Positions 1-5,339 of a stretch of DNA of 8,847 nucleotides are shown piece after piece. The position numbers were made by a program, and so were the translations under genes. The stretch's first letter is position 1; each line of letters starts with the position of its first letter. The stretch spans positions 1 to 8,847 of the forward strand of contig JANLHH010000066.1 of NCBI GenBank assembly GCA_024654605.1, in the 5' to 3' direction. The notes under the pieces are model-generated. The model saw only the letters and a list, made by a program, of their open reading frames with translations. It did no database searches and had not been told where the DNA came from. The DNA comes from Patescibacteria group bacterium. Its GTDB lineage: Bacteria; Patescibacteriota; Minisyncoccia; Phycocordibacterales; JANLHH01.

Positions 1-1
1 A

Positions 2-355
2 AGCTACAACAGCCCACAACGTGAAGTTGTCTGGTACATCGGGAACCTCGCGCCTCGTGAGGCGAGAAGTGTCACTCTTGATGTGGTGATAACCGATAAC
101 GCGCCACTGAACACCATTATTGAAAATATCGCTCAAGTGGAGAGTAAGCACATTACTCAAAGCTCAAATGTGGTGAACATCAGAGTTGTTGACAGCATTT
201 CCGGCGCTGCTCTCGCATTCTTTGGCGGTAACGGATTTCTTCCGAGCACGCTTCTTGAATGGCTCTTGCTTATCATATTTATCCTCGTACTTGTTGTGTT
301 GAGCAGAAAGCTCTACGGATACTTTGAGGAAACCAAAGAGAAAAAAACGAAGTAA
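2..355 (+). CDS. C-terminus of a membrane-anchored surface protein (DUF11-like), 5' partial
   Basis: The reading frame is open from the left edge to TAA at 353-355, giving 117 visible residues with the N-terminus outside the window. The visible start (VVWYIGNLAPREARSVTLDV) resembles the end of a DUF11 or similar Ig-like beta-sandwich repeat, whose usual pattern is a tryptophan or isoleucine strand, then LxPGExxxVTxxV. A Gly/Phe-rich linker follows, then one hydrophobic helix at about fragment residues 84-100 (LLEWLLLIIFILVLVVL), then a short basic tail ending EETKEKKTK. This is the layout of an extracytoplasmic protein held by a C-terminal membrane anchor with a cytoplasmic tail. The function is unknown; a role as cell-surface or adhesion protein is inferred from the architecture. 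No sortase motif is seen. An internal ATG at 83 is not a plausible start, because homologous-looking sequence continues upstream of it. Confidence 0.75.
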   Translation, partial: SYNSPQREVVWYIGNLAPREARSVTLDVVITDNAPLNTIIENIAQVESKHITQSSNVVNIRVVDSISGAALAFFGGNGFLPSTLLEWLLLIIFILVLVVLSRKLYGYFEETKEKKTK

Positions 356-375
356 TACCACCCCCAACTAATCCA

Positions 376-490
376 TTCCGCCCAAGTTGTGAAAATTTCG
401 GCTACGACTTTGAGAAAATCTTTCAGCGTATCCCGATATGCCTCAATATTTTCTCTTTGTCTCGCACGAAATTTTCACGACTTAACGGAA
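376..490 (+). repeat. 115-nt imperfect palindrome able to fold into one long hairpin
   Basis: Outer arms TTCCG (376-380) and CGGAA (486-490) pair. After a small internal loop, 384-400 pairs with 467-483 over 17 positions, the single exception being T388 against G479, which is a G-U wobble if transcribed on the plus strand. Inside, GAGAAAAT (412-419) pairs with ATTTTCTC (448-455), and 426-432 pairs with 435-441 with another plus-sense G-U. The element lies after the surface-protein gene and before its likely terminator. It could be a structured 3' UTR, a processed small RNA or a miniature inverted-repeat element. No target duplication is obvious. Confidence 0.55.
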
Positions 491-530
491 GACCTTAATG
501 GGAGATGGTATAAAAAGCAACATTCAGATA

Positions 531-568
531 AAAACAAAAACCCCGCTAGGTAGCGGGGTTTTTGTTTT
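531..568. terminator. Strong bidirectional intrinsic terminator
   Basis: A perfect inverted repeat has a GC-rich core, CCCCGCTA (541-548) and TAGCGGGG (551-558), flanked by A-rich sequence on the left (531-540) and the complementary T-rich sequence on the right (559-568). The RNA would form a GC hairpin followed by U5GU4 in either direction. On the plus strand it ends the transcript of the surface-protein gene. Its T tract overlaps the -35 box proposed for tsaE. Confidence 0.9.
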
Positions 569-594
569 ACACTGGGAGAGAGTTGGTCTACTAT
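566..594 (+). promoter_or_regulatory. Promoter of the tsaE-polA operon
   Basis: A TTTACA -35 box (566-571, 5 of 6 consensus bases) is followed by a 17-nt spacer and a TACTAT -10 box (589-594, 4 of 6). Transcription would begin close to 601, which is the first in-frame ATG, so the mRNA would have little or no leader. A perfect TATAAT at 610-615 is an alternative -10 box, but no good -35 box lies at the right distance from it. Confidence 0.5.
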
Positions 595-600
595 AGGGAG

Positions 601-1074
601 ATGAAGGCCTATAATGAGATGAATACTCAGACACGATCCCTCAAGGAAACCCGCGCGCTCGCTGGCCGTTTCATCGCTGAGCTCGCCAAAAGAGGAAAAC
701 AGAAGAACGCATTTGTAGTTGGTCTCTCTGGGAATCTGGGTTCGGGTAAAACGGCGTTCACAAAGGAGCTCGCGGCGGTACTCGGCATCAAAGACACCGT
801 GCAGAGCCCCACGTTCATTCTGGAGCGAATATATAAAATACCGCCGAAGAGCGTTCTTGCCAAACATTGGAAACATCTTGTGCATATTGACGCGTATCGG
901 TTGGAGGGAGTGAAAGAGCTCGCCCATCTGGGATGGGAGGAGATTGCGCGCGACCCCAAGAATCTCATTTTCATAGAATGGCCCGAGCGAGTGGCTGACG
1001 CACTGCCTAAAGATATGATGAAGATACGATTTACGTTTATCAATGAACGCACAAGAGAAATAGCATGGCGATAA
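601..1074 (+). CDS. tsaE: tRNA threonylcarbamoyladenosine biosynthesis ATPase TsaE
   Basis: TsaE is the small P-loop ATPase that acts with TsaB, TsaC and TsaD in the cytoplasm to make the t6A modification at position 37 of ANN-decoding tRNAs. The 157-residue product has the family landmarks in order: a helix with LKETRALA near residue 14, the Walker A loop GNLGSGKT (44-51), SPTF (69-72), HIDAYRL (95-101) and the C-terminal EWPER (126-130). Length matches the usual 140-160 residues. I chose ATG 601 because the promoter places the transcript start there. ATG 619 (beginning MNTQTRSLKE) aligns equally well with the family start and has a weak AAGG upstream. The TTG at 562 lies inside the terminator and is not credible. 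The last 10 bases overlap polA, so the two are probably translationally coupled. TsaE beside polA is context only; there is no known functional link. Confidence 0.93.
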   Translation: MKAYNEMNTQTRSLKETRALAGRFIAELAKRGKQKNAFVVGLSGNLGSGKTAFTKELAAVLGIKDTVQSPTFILERIYKIPPKSVLAKHWKHLVHIDAYRLEGVKELAHLGWEEIARDPKNLIFIEWPERVADALPKDMMKIRFTFINERTREIAWR

Positions 1075-3425
1075 AACAAAAAACAAAAATACGACTGGTG
1101 CTCTTGGACGCCCATGCCATCATTCATCGGGCATATCATGCCCTGCCGGAGTTTTCCACGAGCAAAGGAGAACCGACCGGCGGACTCTACGGCGTAGCGG
1201 CGATGCTCATCAAGATCATCAATGAACTGAAACCCGATTATATCGCCGCGTGTTACGATCTTCCCAAACCGACATTTCGCCACGAAGCATACAAAGAGTA
1301 CAAGGCGGGACGCGCACAAGCGGAGGAGGCGCTTGTGGCGCAGATCATTAGGTCGCGCGATATTTTTGAGGCGTTCAATATTCCTATCTATGAAAAAGAA
1401 GGATTTGAGGCTGACGATGTTTTAGGAACCATCGCCGAGCAGTTGAAGAGCGAAGATGTGGATGTCGTTATCGCATCGGGGGACATGGACACCTTACAGC
1501 TCGTAGACAACAAAAAAGTCCAAGTATATACCTTACGGAAAGGACTTTCTGACACGGTGATGTATGACGAGCAAGCGGTCAAAGACCGGTTCGGTTTTAC
1601 CCCAAAGCTTCTCGCCGACTGGAAAGGTCTTCGGGGAGACCCTTCGGACAACATTCTAGGAATTTCAGGCATCGGGGAAAAGACCGCGACTACTTTAGTG
1701 CAGGAGTTCGGAACGATAGAGCATATGTATGAGGTGCTCAAAAAAGACGAGCATGCGTTTGAAAAAAAGGGAATAAAACCGCGCATCACGCAGCTCGTGA
1801 AGGACGGCGAGGAAGAAGCAAGGTTTTCAAAAACTTTGGCGACCATCAGGCTCAATGTGCCGCTCTCATTCTCGCTTCCCAATAAAAAGTGGGCCGAGGC
1901 ATTTGATATCAAAAAAGTGGAAGTGCTCTTTAGCGAATTGGAGTTTCGCACGCTTTTAGCGCGCGTCAAACAAATGTTCGGCGGAACGGGAGCAGAGGAA
2001 CAAAAAGACCTCAAGGAAGAAACGGTACAGTATGTCGCGGATGAAGAGGAGGTCAAAAAAATTGCCATCGCCTTGTGGCTTCTTCGCTCGGATATCACCA
2101 ACCCGAATGTAGAGGATATCATGCAGTATGCGAAGACGGCCAGCTTCGGTGAAGCGAAAGAAAAGATATTGGCGCAGATCAAAAAAGAAGGACTCCAAGA
2201 AGTGTACGAAGGAATTGAACTTCCACTCATTCCCATTATCAAGCGCGCCGAGGAGCGGGGAATTGTGGTTGACGTGGCGTATGCGCGGGAGCTTTCAAAA
2301 AAGTACCACGGACAACTGGAGAAAATCGAGCAGCGCGTGTGGGAACACGCCGGTGAAGAATTCAATATCAATTCGCCGAAGCAGCTAGGGGAGATACTGT
2401 TCGATAAACTGGCACTCAGCATCAAAGGACTCAAAAAGACCGCCGGGGGCGCGCGATCAACGCGCGAGTCGGAACTGGCCAAGCTCAAGGGCGAGCATCC
2501 GATCATAGACGATATTCTTTTGTATCGCGAGCTCCAAAAACTCCTCTCAACCTACATAGACAACATACCGGCAATGGTGGACAGTAATAGCCGATTGCAT
2601 ACCACACTCAACCAAACAGGAACAACGACGGGGCGTTTTTCATCCACTAATCCAAACTTGCAAAATATTCCCACCAGTGAGGGTATGGGTAGCGCCGTGC
2701 GAGATATGTTTATTGCCGACAAGGGACATAAACTTCTCTCATTTGATTATTCACAAATTGAAATGAGGATCCTTGCAGCACTTGCGGGAGACGAAACTCT
2801 CATCAATGTTTTTAAAAAAGGGGAAGATGTGCACGCATCGGTTGCGGCACAGGTGTTCGGAGTGAGAGAGAGTGAGGTGACGAAAGATATGAGAAGAAAA
2901 GCGAAAGTCATCAACTTTGGCATCGTGTACGGAATGGGGGTAAATGCACTGCGCGCAAATCTGGGAGGCAGCAGAGCGGAGGCGCAAGAATTTTACCATA
3001 ACTACTTTGCGAAATTTCCCACGATTGCGGCATATTTTGAAAAGGTGAAAAAAGAAGCGCGCGAGAAAGGATATACGGAAACCTACTTTGGGAGAAGGCG
3101 ATATTTTGAAGGCATTGATTCCTCAATATCCTACATCCAAGCGGCCGCGGAGCGACAAGCGCTCAATGCTCCGATCCAAGGAACAGCGGCGGATGTCATC
3201 AAGATCGCCATGAACAAAGCGGACAAAGAAATACAAAAAGCTGGATTCGCCGATTCTGTACATCTCATATTGCAAGTGCACGACGAATTGATCTACGAAG
3301 TGGAAGAGAGTGCGACCTCGGAGGCAAAAAAAATCATCAAAAAAATCATGGAAGATGCGGTGGAATTCCCGGTCCCGCTCTCTGTCAATGTGGCGGAAGG
3401 TGCCAGGTGGGGGGAGTTGAAGTAA
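1065..3425 (+). CDS. polA: DNA polymerase I lacking a recognisable 3'-5' exonuclease domain
   Basis: The 786-residue enzyme fills repair gaps and replaces RNA primers at Okazaki fragments. Residues 1 to about 290 form the 5'-3' (FEN-type) nuclease: GFEADDVLG (113-121), ASGDMDTLQL (137-146) and the helix-hairpin-helix LRGDPSDNILGISGIGEKTA (189-208). The polymerase domain begins near 385: TGRFSSTNPNLQNIP (522-536), motif A DYSQIE (561-566, catalytic D561), O-helix RRKAKVINFGIVYG (610-623) and motif C VHDE (738-741, catalytic D740). F618 is the Phe seen in E. coli and Taq enzymes. The exonuclease region, about 200 residues in E. coli, is cut to roughly 85 residues (about 300-385) with no DEDD catalytic motifs, so no proofreading is expected. 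The ATG overlaps the tsaE stop region by 10 bases. The ribosome-binding site is weak, which fits coupling. No plus-strand terminator with a U tract follows. Confidence 0.97.
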   Translation: MAIKQKTKIRLVLLDAHAIIHRAYHALPEFSTSKGEPTGGLYGVAAMLIKIINELKPDYIAACYDLPKPTFRHEAYKEYKAGRAQAEEALVAQIIRSRDIFEAFNIPIYEKEGFEADDVLGTIAEQLKSEDVDVVIASGDMDTLQLVDNKKVQVYTLRKGLSDTVMYDEQAVKDRFGFTPKLLADWKGLRGDPSDNILGISGIGEKTATTLVQEFGTIEHMYEVLKKDEHAFEKKGIKPRITQLVKDGEEEARFSKTLATIRLNVPLSFSLPNKKWAEAFDIKKVEVLFSELEFRTLLARVKQMFGGTGAEEQKDLKEETVQYVADEEEVKKIAIALWLLRSDITNPNVEDIMQYAKTASFGEAKEKILAQIKKEGLQEVYEGIELPLIPIIKRAEERGIVVDVAYARELSKKYHGQLEKIEQRVWEHAGEEFNINSPKQLGEILFDKLALSIKGLKKTAGGARSTRESELAKLKGEHPIIDDILLYRELQKLLSTYIDNIPAMVDSNSRLHTTLNQTGTTTGRFSSTNPNLQNIPTSEGMGSAVRDMFIADKGHKLLSFDYSQIEMRILAALAGDETLINVFKKGEDVHASVAAQVFGVRESEVTKDMRRKAKVINFGIVYGMGVNALRANLGGSRAEAQEFYHNYFAKFPTIAAYFEKVKKEAREKGYTETYFGRRRYFEGIDSSISYIQAAAERQALNAPIQGTAADVIKIAMNKADKEIQKAGFADSVHLILQVHDELIYEVEESATSEAKKIIKKIMEDAVEFPVPLSVNVAEGARWGELK

Positions 3426-3426
3426 T

Positions 3427-3463
3427 AAAAAGAAAAAGGACCCGCATGAAAGAATGCGAGTCC
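3427..3463 (-). terminator. Intrinsic terminator of the minus-strand orphan gene
   Basis: Arms 3438-3447 and 3454-3463 form a 10-bp hairpin. The one non-Watson-Crick position is a U-G wobble only in the minus-strand RNA. On that strand the hairpin is followed by T5CT5 (plus-strand A-rich tract 3427-3437). It starts 12 bases after the stop codon of the orphan gene and supports that gene being expressed. Confidence 0.85.
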
Positions 3464-3475
3464 TGAGACGAAGAG

Positions 3476-3793
3476 CTATATTTCACGCTTACCGGACGAG
3501 TGCTCCTTCGCTTCACGATCGAGACGAGCCATTTGTATTGAATGTTCAACCGCGAAACGGGCGCTTTCCGGATTTCTGCTAGAACTTTGCAGTACCTTTT
3601 TGGCTTTATCACTAAATATGGGGAAGGGTGTTGCCGTCATGGTAAACCACGGACGGCCCCCTACGAATGTCACACTCATGACAAACGAGTAATCTTTGTA
3701 ATCAAGCGACGCTTCTTTACATATGTCGCTCATAACATTTGAAAGTTCGCTTCCGGAAAGGTTTCCTAGGCGAATATCGTGCGGGTGTACCAT
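3476..3793 (-). CDS. Hypothetical 105-residue protein, unrecognised family
   Basis: I do not recognise this protein. It is nevertheless well supported as a gene. AAGGAG lies 7 bases before the ATG, a TTGACA -35 box lies further upstream, and an intrinsic terminator follows the stop. The product is soluble, with no signal peptide or membrane helix. The N-terminal half looks like a mixed alpha/beta fold: LSGSELSNVMSDI is helical, and SFVMSVTFVGG and WFTMTATPFP look like two beta strands. The C-terminal third is charged and helical (AVEHSIQMARLDREAKEHSSGKREI). One cysteine (C25) is present. It converges on polA and diverges from holA, so neither neighbour predicts its job. It could be a small regulator or an accessory protein, but the sequence does not decide. 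Confidence 0.8.
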   Translation of the reverse strand: MVHPHDIRLGNLSGSELSNVMSDICKEASLDYKDYSFVMSVTFVGGRPWFTMTATPFPIFSDKAKKVLQSSSRNPESARFAVEHSIQMARLDREAKEHSSGKREI

Positions 3794-3800
3794 AGGTATT

Positions 3801-3806
3801 CTCCTT
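3801..3806 (-). promoter_or_regulatory. Strong Shine-Dalgarno site of the orphan gene
   Basis: CTCCTT on the plus strand reads AAGGAG on the minus strand, 7 bases before the ATG at 3793. It fixes the start codon. It is the clearest ribosome-binding site in the window; most other genes here lack one. Confidence 0.85.
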
Positions 3807-3829
3807 AAGGGTAGTGATACTCTGTCATT

Positions 3830-3858
3830 ACACTACAATGGACCACAGGTGTTGTCAA
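3830..3858 (-). promoter_or_regulatory. Promoter of the orphan gene
   Basis: On the minus strand a perfect TTGACA -35 box (plus 3853-3858) is followed by 17 bases and TAGTGT (plus 3830-3835), a weak -10 box. An overlapping TGTAAT (plus 3827-3832) is the alternative, with a 20-base spacer. The -35 box abuts the left arm of the inverted repeat at 3859-3960. Confidence 0.55.
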
Positions 3859-3960
3859 CCGAGCACCACTTTTACCAATTTATCCATTGAGTATCTAAAG
3901 AAACAATGATGCGCTATACGCCCAAAATCACTTTGTTTTAATGGTAAAAGTGGTGCTCGG
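3859..3960. repeat. 102-bp segment with 19-bp perfect terminal inverted repeats flanked by TCAA
   Basis: Positions 3859-3877 (CCGAGCACCACTTTTACCA) are the exact reverse complement of 3942-3960, separated by 64 bases. TCAA directly precedes the left arm (3855-3858) and TCAA directly follows the right arm (3961-3964), as a 4-bp target duplication would. Each arm lies immediately behind a promoter pointing outward: the orphan gene on the left and holA on the right. The segment may be a miniature inverted-repeat element, or a duplicated operator or upstream promoter element for the divergent pair. No ORF or other gene-like feature is seen in the interior. Confidence 0.65.
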
Positions 3961-3967
3961 TCAAATT

Positions 3968-3996
3968 TCGACAAAAGAGAGAGCGAGAGCTACAAT
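3968..3996 (+). promoter_or_regulatory. Promoter of holA
   Basis: TCGACA (3968-3973, 5 of 6 consensus bases), a 17-base spacer and TACAAT (3991-3996, 5 of 6). Transcription would start only a few bases before ATG 4007, giving a nearly leaderless mRNA. The box lies inside the in-frame extension that begins at ATG 3941, which argues against that earlier start. Confidence 0.6.
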
Positions 3997-4006
3997 ACAG
4001 GTACTC

Positions 4007-4729
4007 ATGCTTTATTTCATTCACGGCAATAATAGAGAACAGGCGCGCGCAAAACTCAATACGCTCCTCAACGCATTGTTCACAAAAAAACCAAACGCCT
4101 CTTTTTTTAAACTAGATGATCGCTCATGCACAGAGGCGGGTATTGAAGAGATGATAGGAGGGCAAGGACTCTTTGAAAACAAATATATTGTACTACTTGA
4201 GAACACCTTACAAAACGAAAATACAAAGGCTATTGTCTTAGAAAGACTGAAAGAGATTGCCAGCTCCCAGAATATATTTATCGTCTTTGAGGGGGAGATA
4301 GACAAGCAGACATCCGCAAAGATTGAAAAGAAGGCCGAAAAAGTCCTGGAATTCACATTACCAAAAACGACCCGAAAGAAAGACAAGTTTGATATTTTTG
4401 CGCTTACCGATGCATTTGGCGCCCGCGACAAGAAACGGGTATGGGTACTGCTTCAGAAGGCGTTTTTAGCGGGACTCTCTTCGGAAGAGATTCACAGCAT
4501 GCTTTTTTGGCAAACCAAGACTATGTTGCTTGCCAAACATGAAGACCTCCCGCAAAATACCGGTCTGAATCCCTTTGTTTTTAAAAAATCAAAAGCATCT
4601 GCTCAAAAGTTTACGGATAGCGAACTCCGAAATCTTTCCCTCGGCCTTGTTCTTCTCTATCATAACGCTCGAAGGGGTAATGTCTCGTTTGAAATGGGTT
4701 TAGAGCAGTTTCTTCTTGCGAGTCTATAA
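4007..4729 (+). CDS. holA: DNA polymerase III delta subunit (clamp loader), short form
   Basis: HolA opens the beta sliding clamp as part of the clamp-loader complex. The 240-residue product begins MLYFIHGNNREQARAKL, the usual HolA beginning in which a strand leads into a degenerate nucleotide-binding-like fold. It continues with GIEEMIGGQGLFENKYIVLLE (about 45-65), EGEIDKQTSAKIEKKAEKVLEF (about 95-116), DIFALTDAFGARDKKRVWVLLQKAFLAGLSSEEIHSML split around residue 140, and a C-terminal helical bundle ending FEMGLEQFLLASL. E. coli HolA is about 343 residues, so this is a compact version. I chose ATG 4007 because the family sequence starts there and the promoter is just upstream. The upstream ATG at 3941 lies at the right arm of the inverted repeat and would add 22 unlikely residues. 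Only a weak AGG (3999-4001) precedes the start. It appears to be a single-gene transcript. Confidence 0.88.
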   Translation: MLYFIHGNNREQARAKLNTLLNALFTKKPNASFFKLDDRSCTEAGIEEMIGGQGLFENKYIVLLENTLQNENTKAIVLERLKEIASSQNIFIVFEGEIDKQTSAKIEKKAEKVLEFTLPKTTRKKDKFDIFALTDAFGARDKKRVWVLLQKAFLAGLSSEEIHSMLFWQTKTMLLAKHEDLPQNTGLNPFVFKKSKASAQKFTDSELRNLSLGLVLLYHNARRGNVSFEMGLEQFLLASL

Positions 4730-4743
4730 AATATCAAACCAGG

Positions 4744-4780
4744 CAAAATAAAGGGCCTCTTAGATGAGACCCTTTGTTTG
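4744..4780. terminator. Bidirectional intrinsic terminator after holA
   Basis: AAAGGGCCTC (4750-4759) and GAGACCCTTT (4766-4775) form a 10-bp stem with one non-pair on the plus strand, where TTTGTTTG completes the terminator for holA. In minus-strand RNA the odd position becomes a U-G wobble and the stem is followed by TTTATTTTG. It therefore also suits a minus-strand transcript arriving from about 4907. Confidence 0.7.
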
Positions 4781-4907
4781 TGTACCACATTATTACGTGG
4801 TGTTTACTCCTGATGAAGAACTTGTTTGTAGAGCGAACTCCCCTGAAAACGTGCGTATATGCCCAATAAGCGGACCACTTTGTTTTGGGACAATTCACTA
4901 CAAATCT
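4745..4907 (-). ncRNA. Candidate structured small RNA, unknown family (minus strand)
   Basis: No credible ORF lies here. On the minus strand a promoter-like TTGCCC-16-TATAAT (plus 4914-4941) would start a transcript near 4907. Its 5' 80 bases fold into a long hairpin: plus coordinates 4899-4904 with 4825-4830, 4892-4898 with 4833-4839, 4887-4890 with 4840-4843, and 4882-4886 with 4846-4850. That is about 22 pairs with small bulges, including three wobbles that are G-U only in minus-sense RNA. A second hairpin, ACCAC/GTGGT (4784-4788 and 4797-4801), and the terminator (4744-4775) follow. The total is about 160 nt. I see no SRP, 6S, tmRNA or RNase P signature. Strand and ends are inferred. Confidence 0.35.
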
Positions 4908-4913
4908 GAATCT

Positions 4914-4941
4914 ATTATAACAAGCGCGGGTGTTTGGGCAA
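4914..4941 (-). promoter_or_regulatory. Putative promoter of the minus-strand RNA
   Basis: On the minus strand TTGCCC (plus 4936-4941, 4 of 6 consensus bases) is followed by 16 bases and a perfect TATAAT (plus 4914-4919). The expected start is near 4907, just before the long hairpin. No reading frame with a start and ribosome-binding site follows it. Confidence 0.4.
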
Positions 4942-4949
4942 TACACATC

Positions 4950-5023
4950 CTGTGGATAACAAACAATGTGAAAGTACGCCTTAGTATGAACGTATAATAA
5001 ACTTTCACACAAGTTGTCCACAG
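4950..5023. promoter_or_regulatory. Palindromic element with two DnaA-box-like sites around a TATAAT box
   Basis: The left half has TGTGGATAA (4951-4959), a perfect DnaA box in reverse orientation (TTATCCACA), then TGTGAAAGT (4967-4975). The right half has ACTTTCACA (5001-5009), then TTGTCCACA (5014-5022), one base from a DnaA box. Both motifs are therefore repeated in inverted order around a centre that holds TATAAT (4993-4998). The halves could pair as a 20-bp RNA or cruciform stem with a 6/3 internal loop. It may be an operator, a DnaA-regulated promoter, or a hairpin. Confidence 0.5.
4993..4998 (+). promoter_or_regulatory. Putative -10 box for the plus-strand RNA
   Basis: A perfect TATAAT sits in the centre of the palindrome. 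The best -35 is GTGAAA (4968-4973, 4 of 6) at a long 19-base spacing, so the promoter is uncertain. A transcript would start near 5005. Confidence 0.35.
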
Positions 5024-5335
5024 TGGGGTATATAAAATCACCAAAAAGCATTTTACTCAATGTCGTCACGAGTATTTCCTCTGACGGGAAAATCTCGCCT
5101 CCTTACAGGAGCAGTACACCTTTTGGATATTTTATTTATTCGCCTGCTGGCTGATCATAAAATATCTCAAAAGGTCTTTCGGTGCTCCACAGGGTCTCAC
5201 CTCAACCCCGGCTCGATTGTTTTTGCTCTGGTGGATCGCAAAAACATATCTTCGCCTCGGACAAGAGCCGTAAGCAAAGCAGTTTGCTTACTAAAATAGT
5301 GCGCATACCCTTAACGGGTTGCGCACTATTTTACT
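5005..5335 (+). ncRNA. Candidate multi-hairpin RNA, unknown family (plus strand)
   Basis: About 330 bases are rich in nested complementary segments and end in a strong terminator, with no credible protein gene. The hairpins in order are as follows. First, 5064-5072 with 5079-5086, 8 bp with one bulged C. Second, GGAGCA/TGCTCC (5108-5113 and 5183-5188) enclosing a 17-bp stem with a single bulge (5119-5135 and 5157-5174) and a 21-nt loop that holds GCC-TGCT-GGC. Third, CGGCTC/GAGCCG (5209-5214 and 5265-5270) enclosing 5215-5226 with 5238-5250. Fourth, TAAGCAAA-GCAG-TTTGCTTA (5271-5290). Fifth, the terminator (5293-5332). An ORF at 5060-5299 on the same strand has no ribosome-binding site and looks random. 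I find no SRP, tmRNA or RNase P motifs. The minus strand could also be the transcribed one, although its start would lie at the terminator. The 5' end is uncertain. Confidence 0.42.
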
Positions 5336-5336
5336 C
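5293..5336. terminator. Strong bidirectional terminator between the plus-strand RNA and tRNA-Lys
   Basis: AAAATAGTGCGC (5293-5304) is the exact reverse complement of 5321-5332. The stem extends inward through A5305-T5320 and ACCC/GGGT with one bulged base, to a TTAA loop. A and T tracts flank both sides. It ends the candidate RNA on the plus strand and the tRNA transcript on the minus strand, 8 bases beyond the tRNA 3' end. Confidence 0.88.
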
Positions 5337-5339
5337 TTG

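Noticed and set aside
562..600. TTG at 562 as the start of tsaE
   Set aside because: It lies in the T tract of the terminator and upstream of the predicted transcription start.
1388..2506. Long minus-strand ORF of 372 codons opposite polA
   Set aside because: It is a serine-rich shadow of the polA coding frame, with no start signal of its own.
3941..4006. ATG 3941 as the holA start
   Set aside because: It lies at the right arm of the inverted repeat and upstream of the holA promoter. The family-like sequence begins at 4007.
4764..4997. Plus-strand ORF of 77 codons after holA
   Set aside because: Its ATG lies inside the terminator hairpin, there is no ribosome-binding site, and the residue composition looks random. 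The segment shows RNA-like pairing instead.
4950..5023. Replication origin
   Set aside because: Only two DnaA-like boxes are present, with no cluster, no long AT-rich unwinding region and no dnaA or dnaN nearby. I keep it as a regulatory palindrome.
4734..5069. Minus-strand ORF of 111 codons
   Set aside because: It runs through the DnaA-box palindrome, the promoter-like boxes and the full terminator, has no Shine-Dalgarno site and resembles no protein family I know.
5060..5299. Plus-strand ORF of 79 codons
   Set aside because: No ribosome-binding site. It spans all hairpins of the RNA candidate and ends in the terminator. I prefer a noncoding interpretation.
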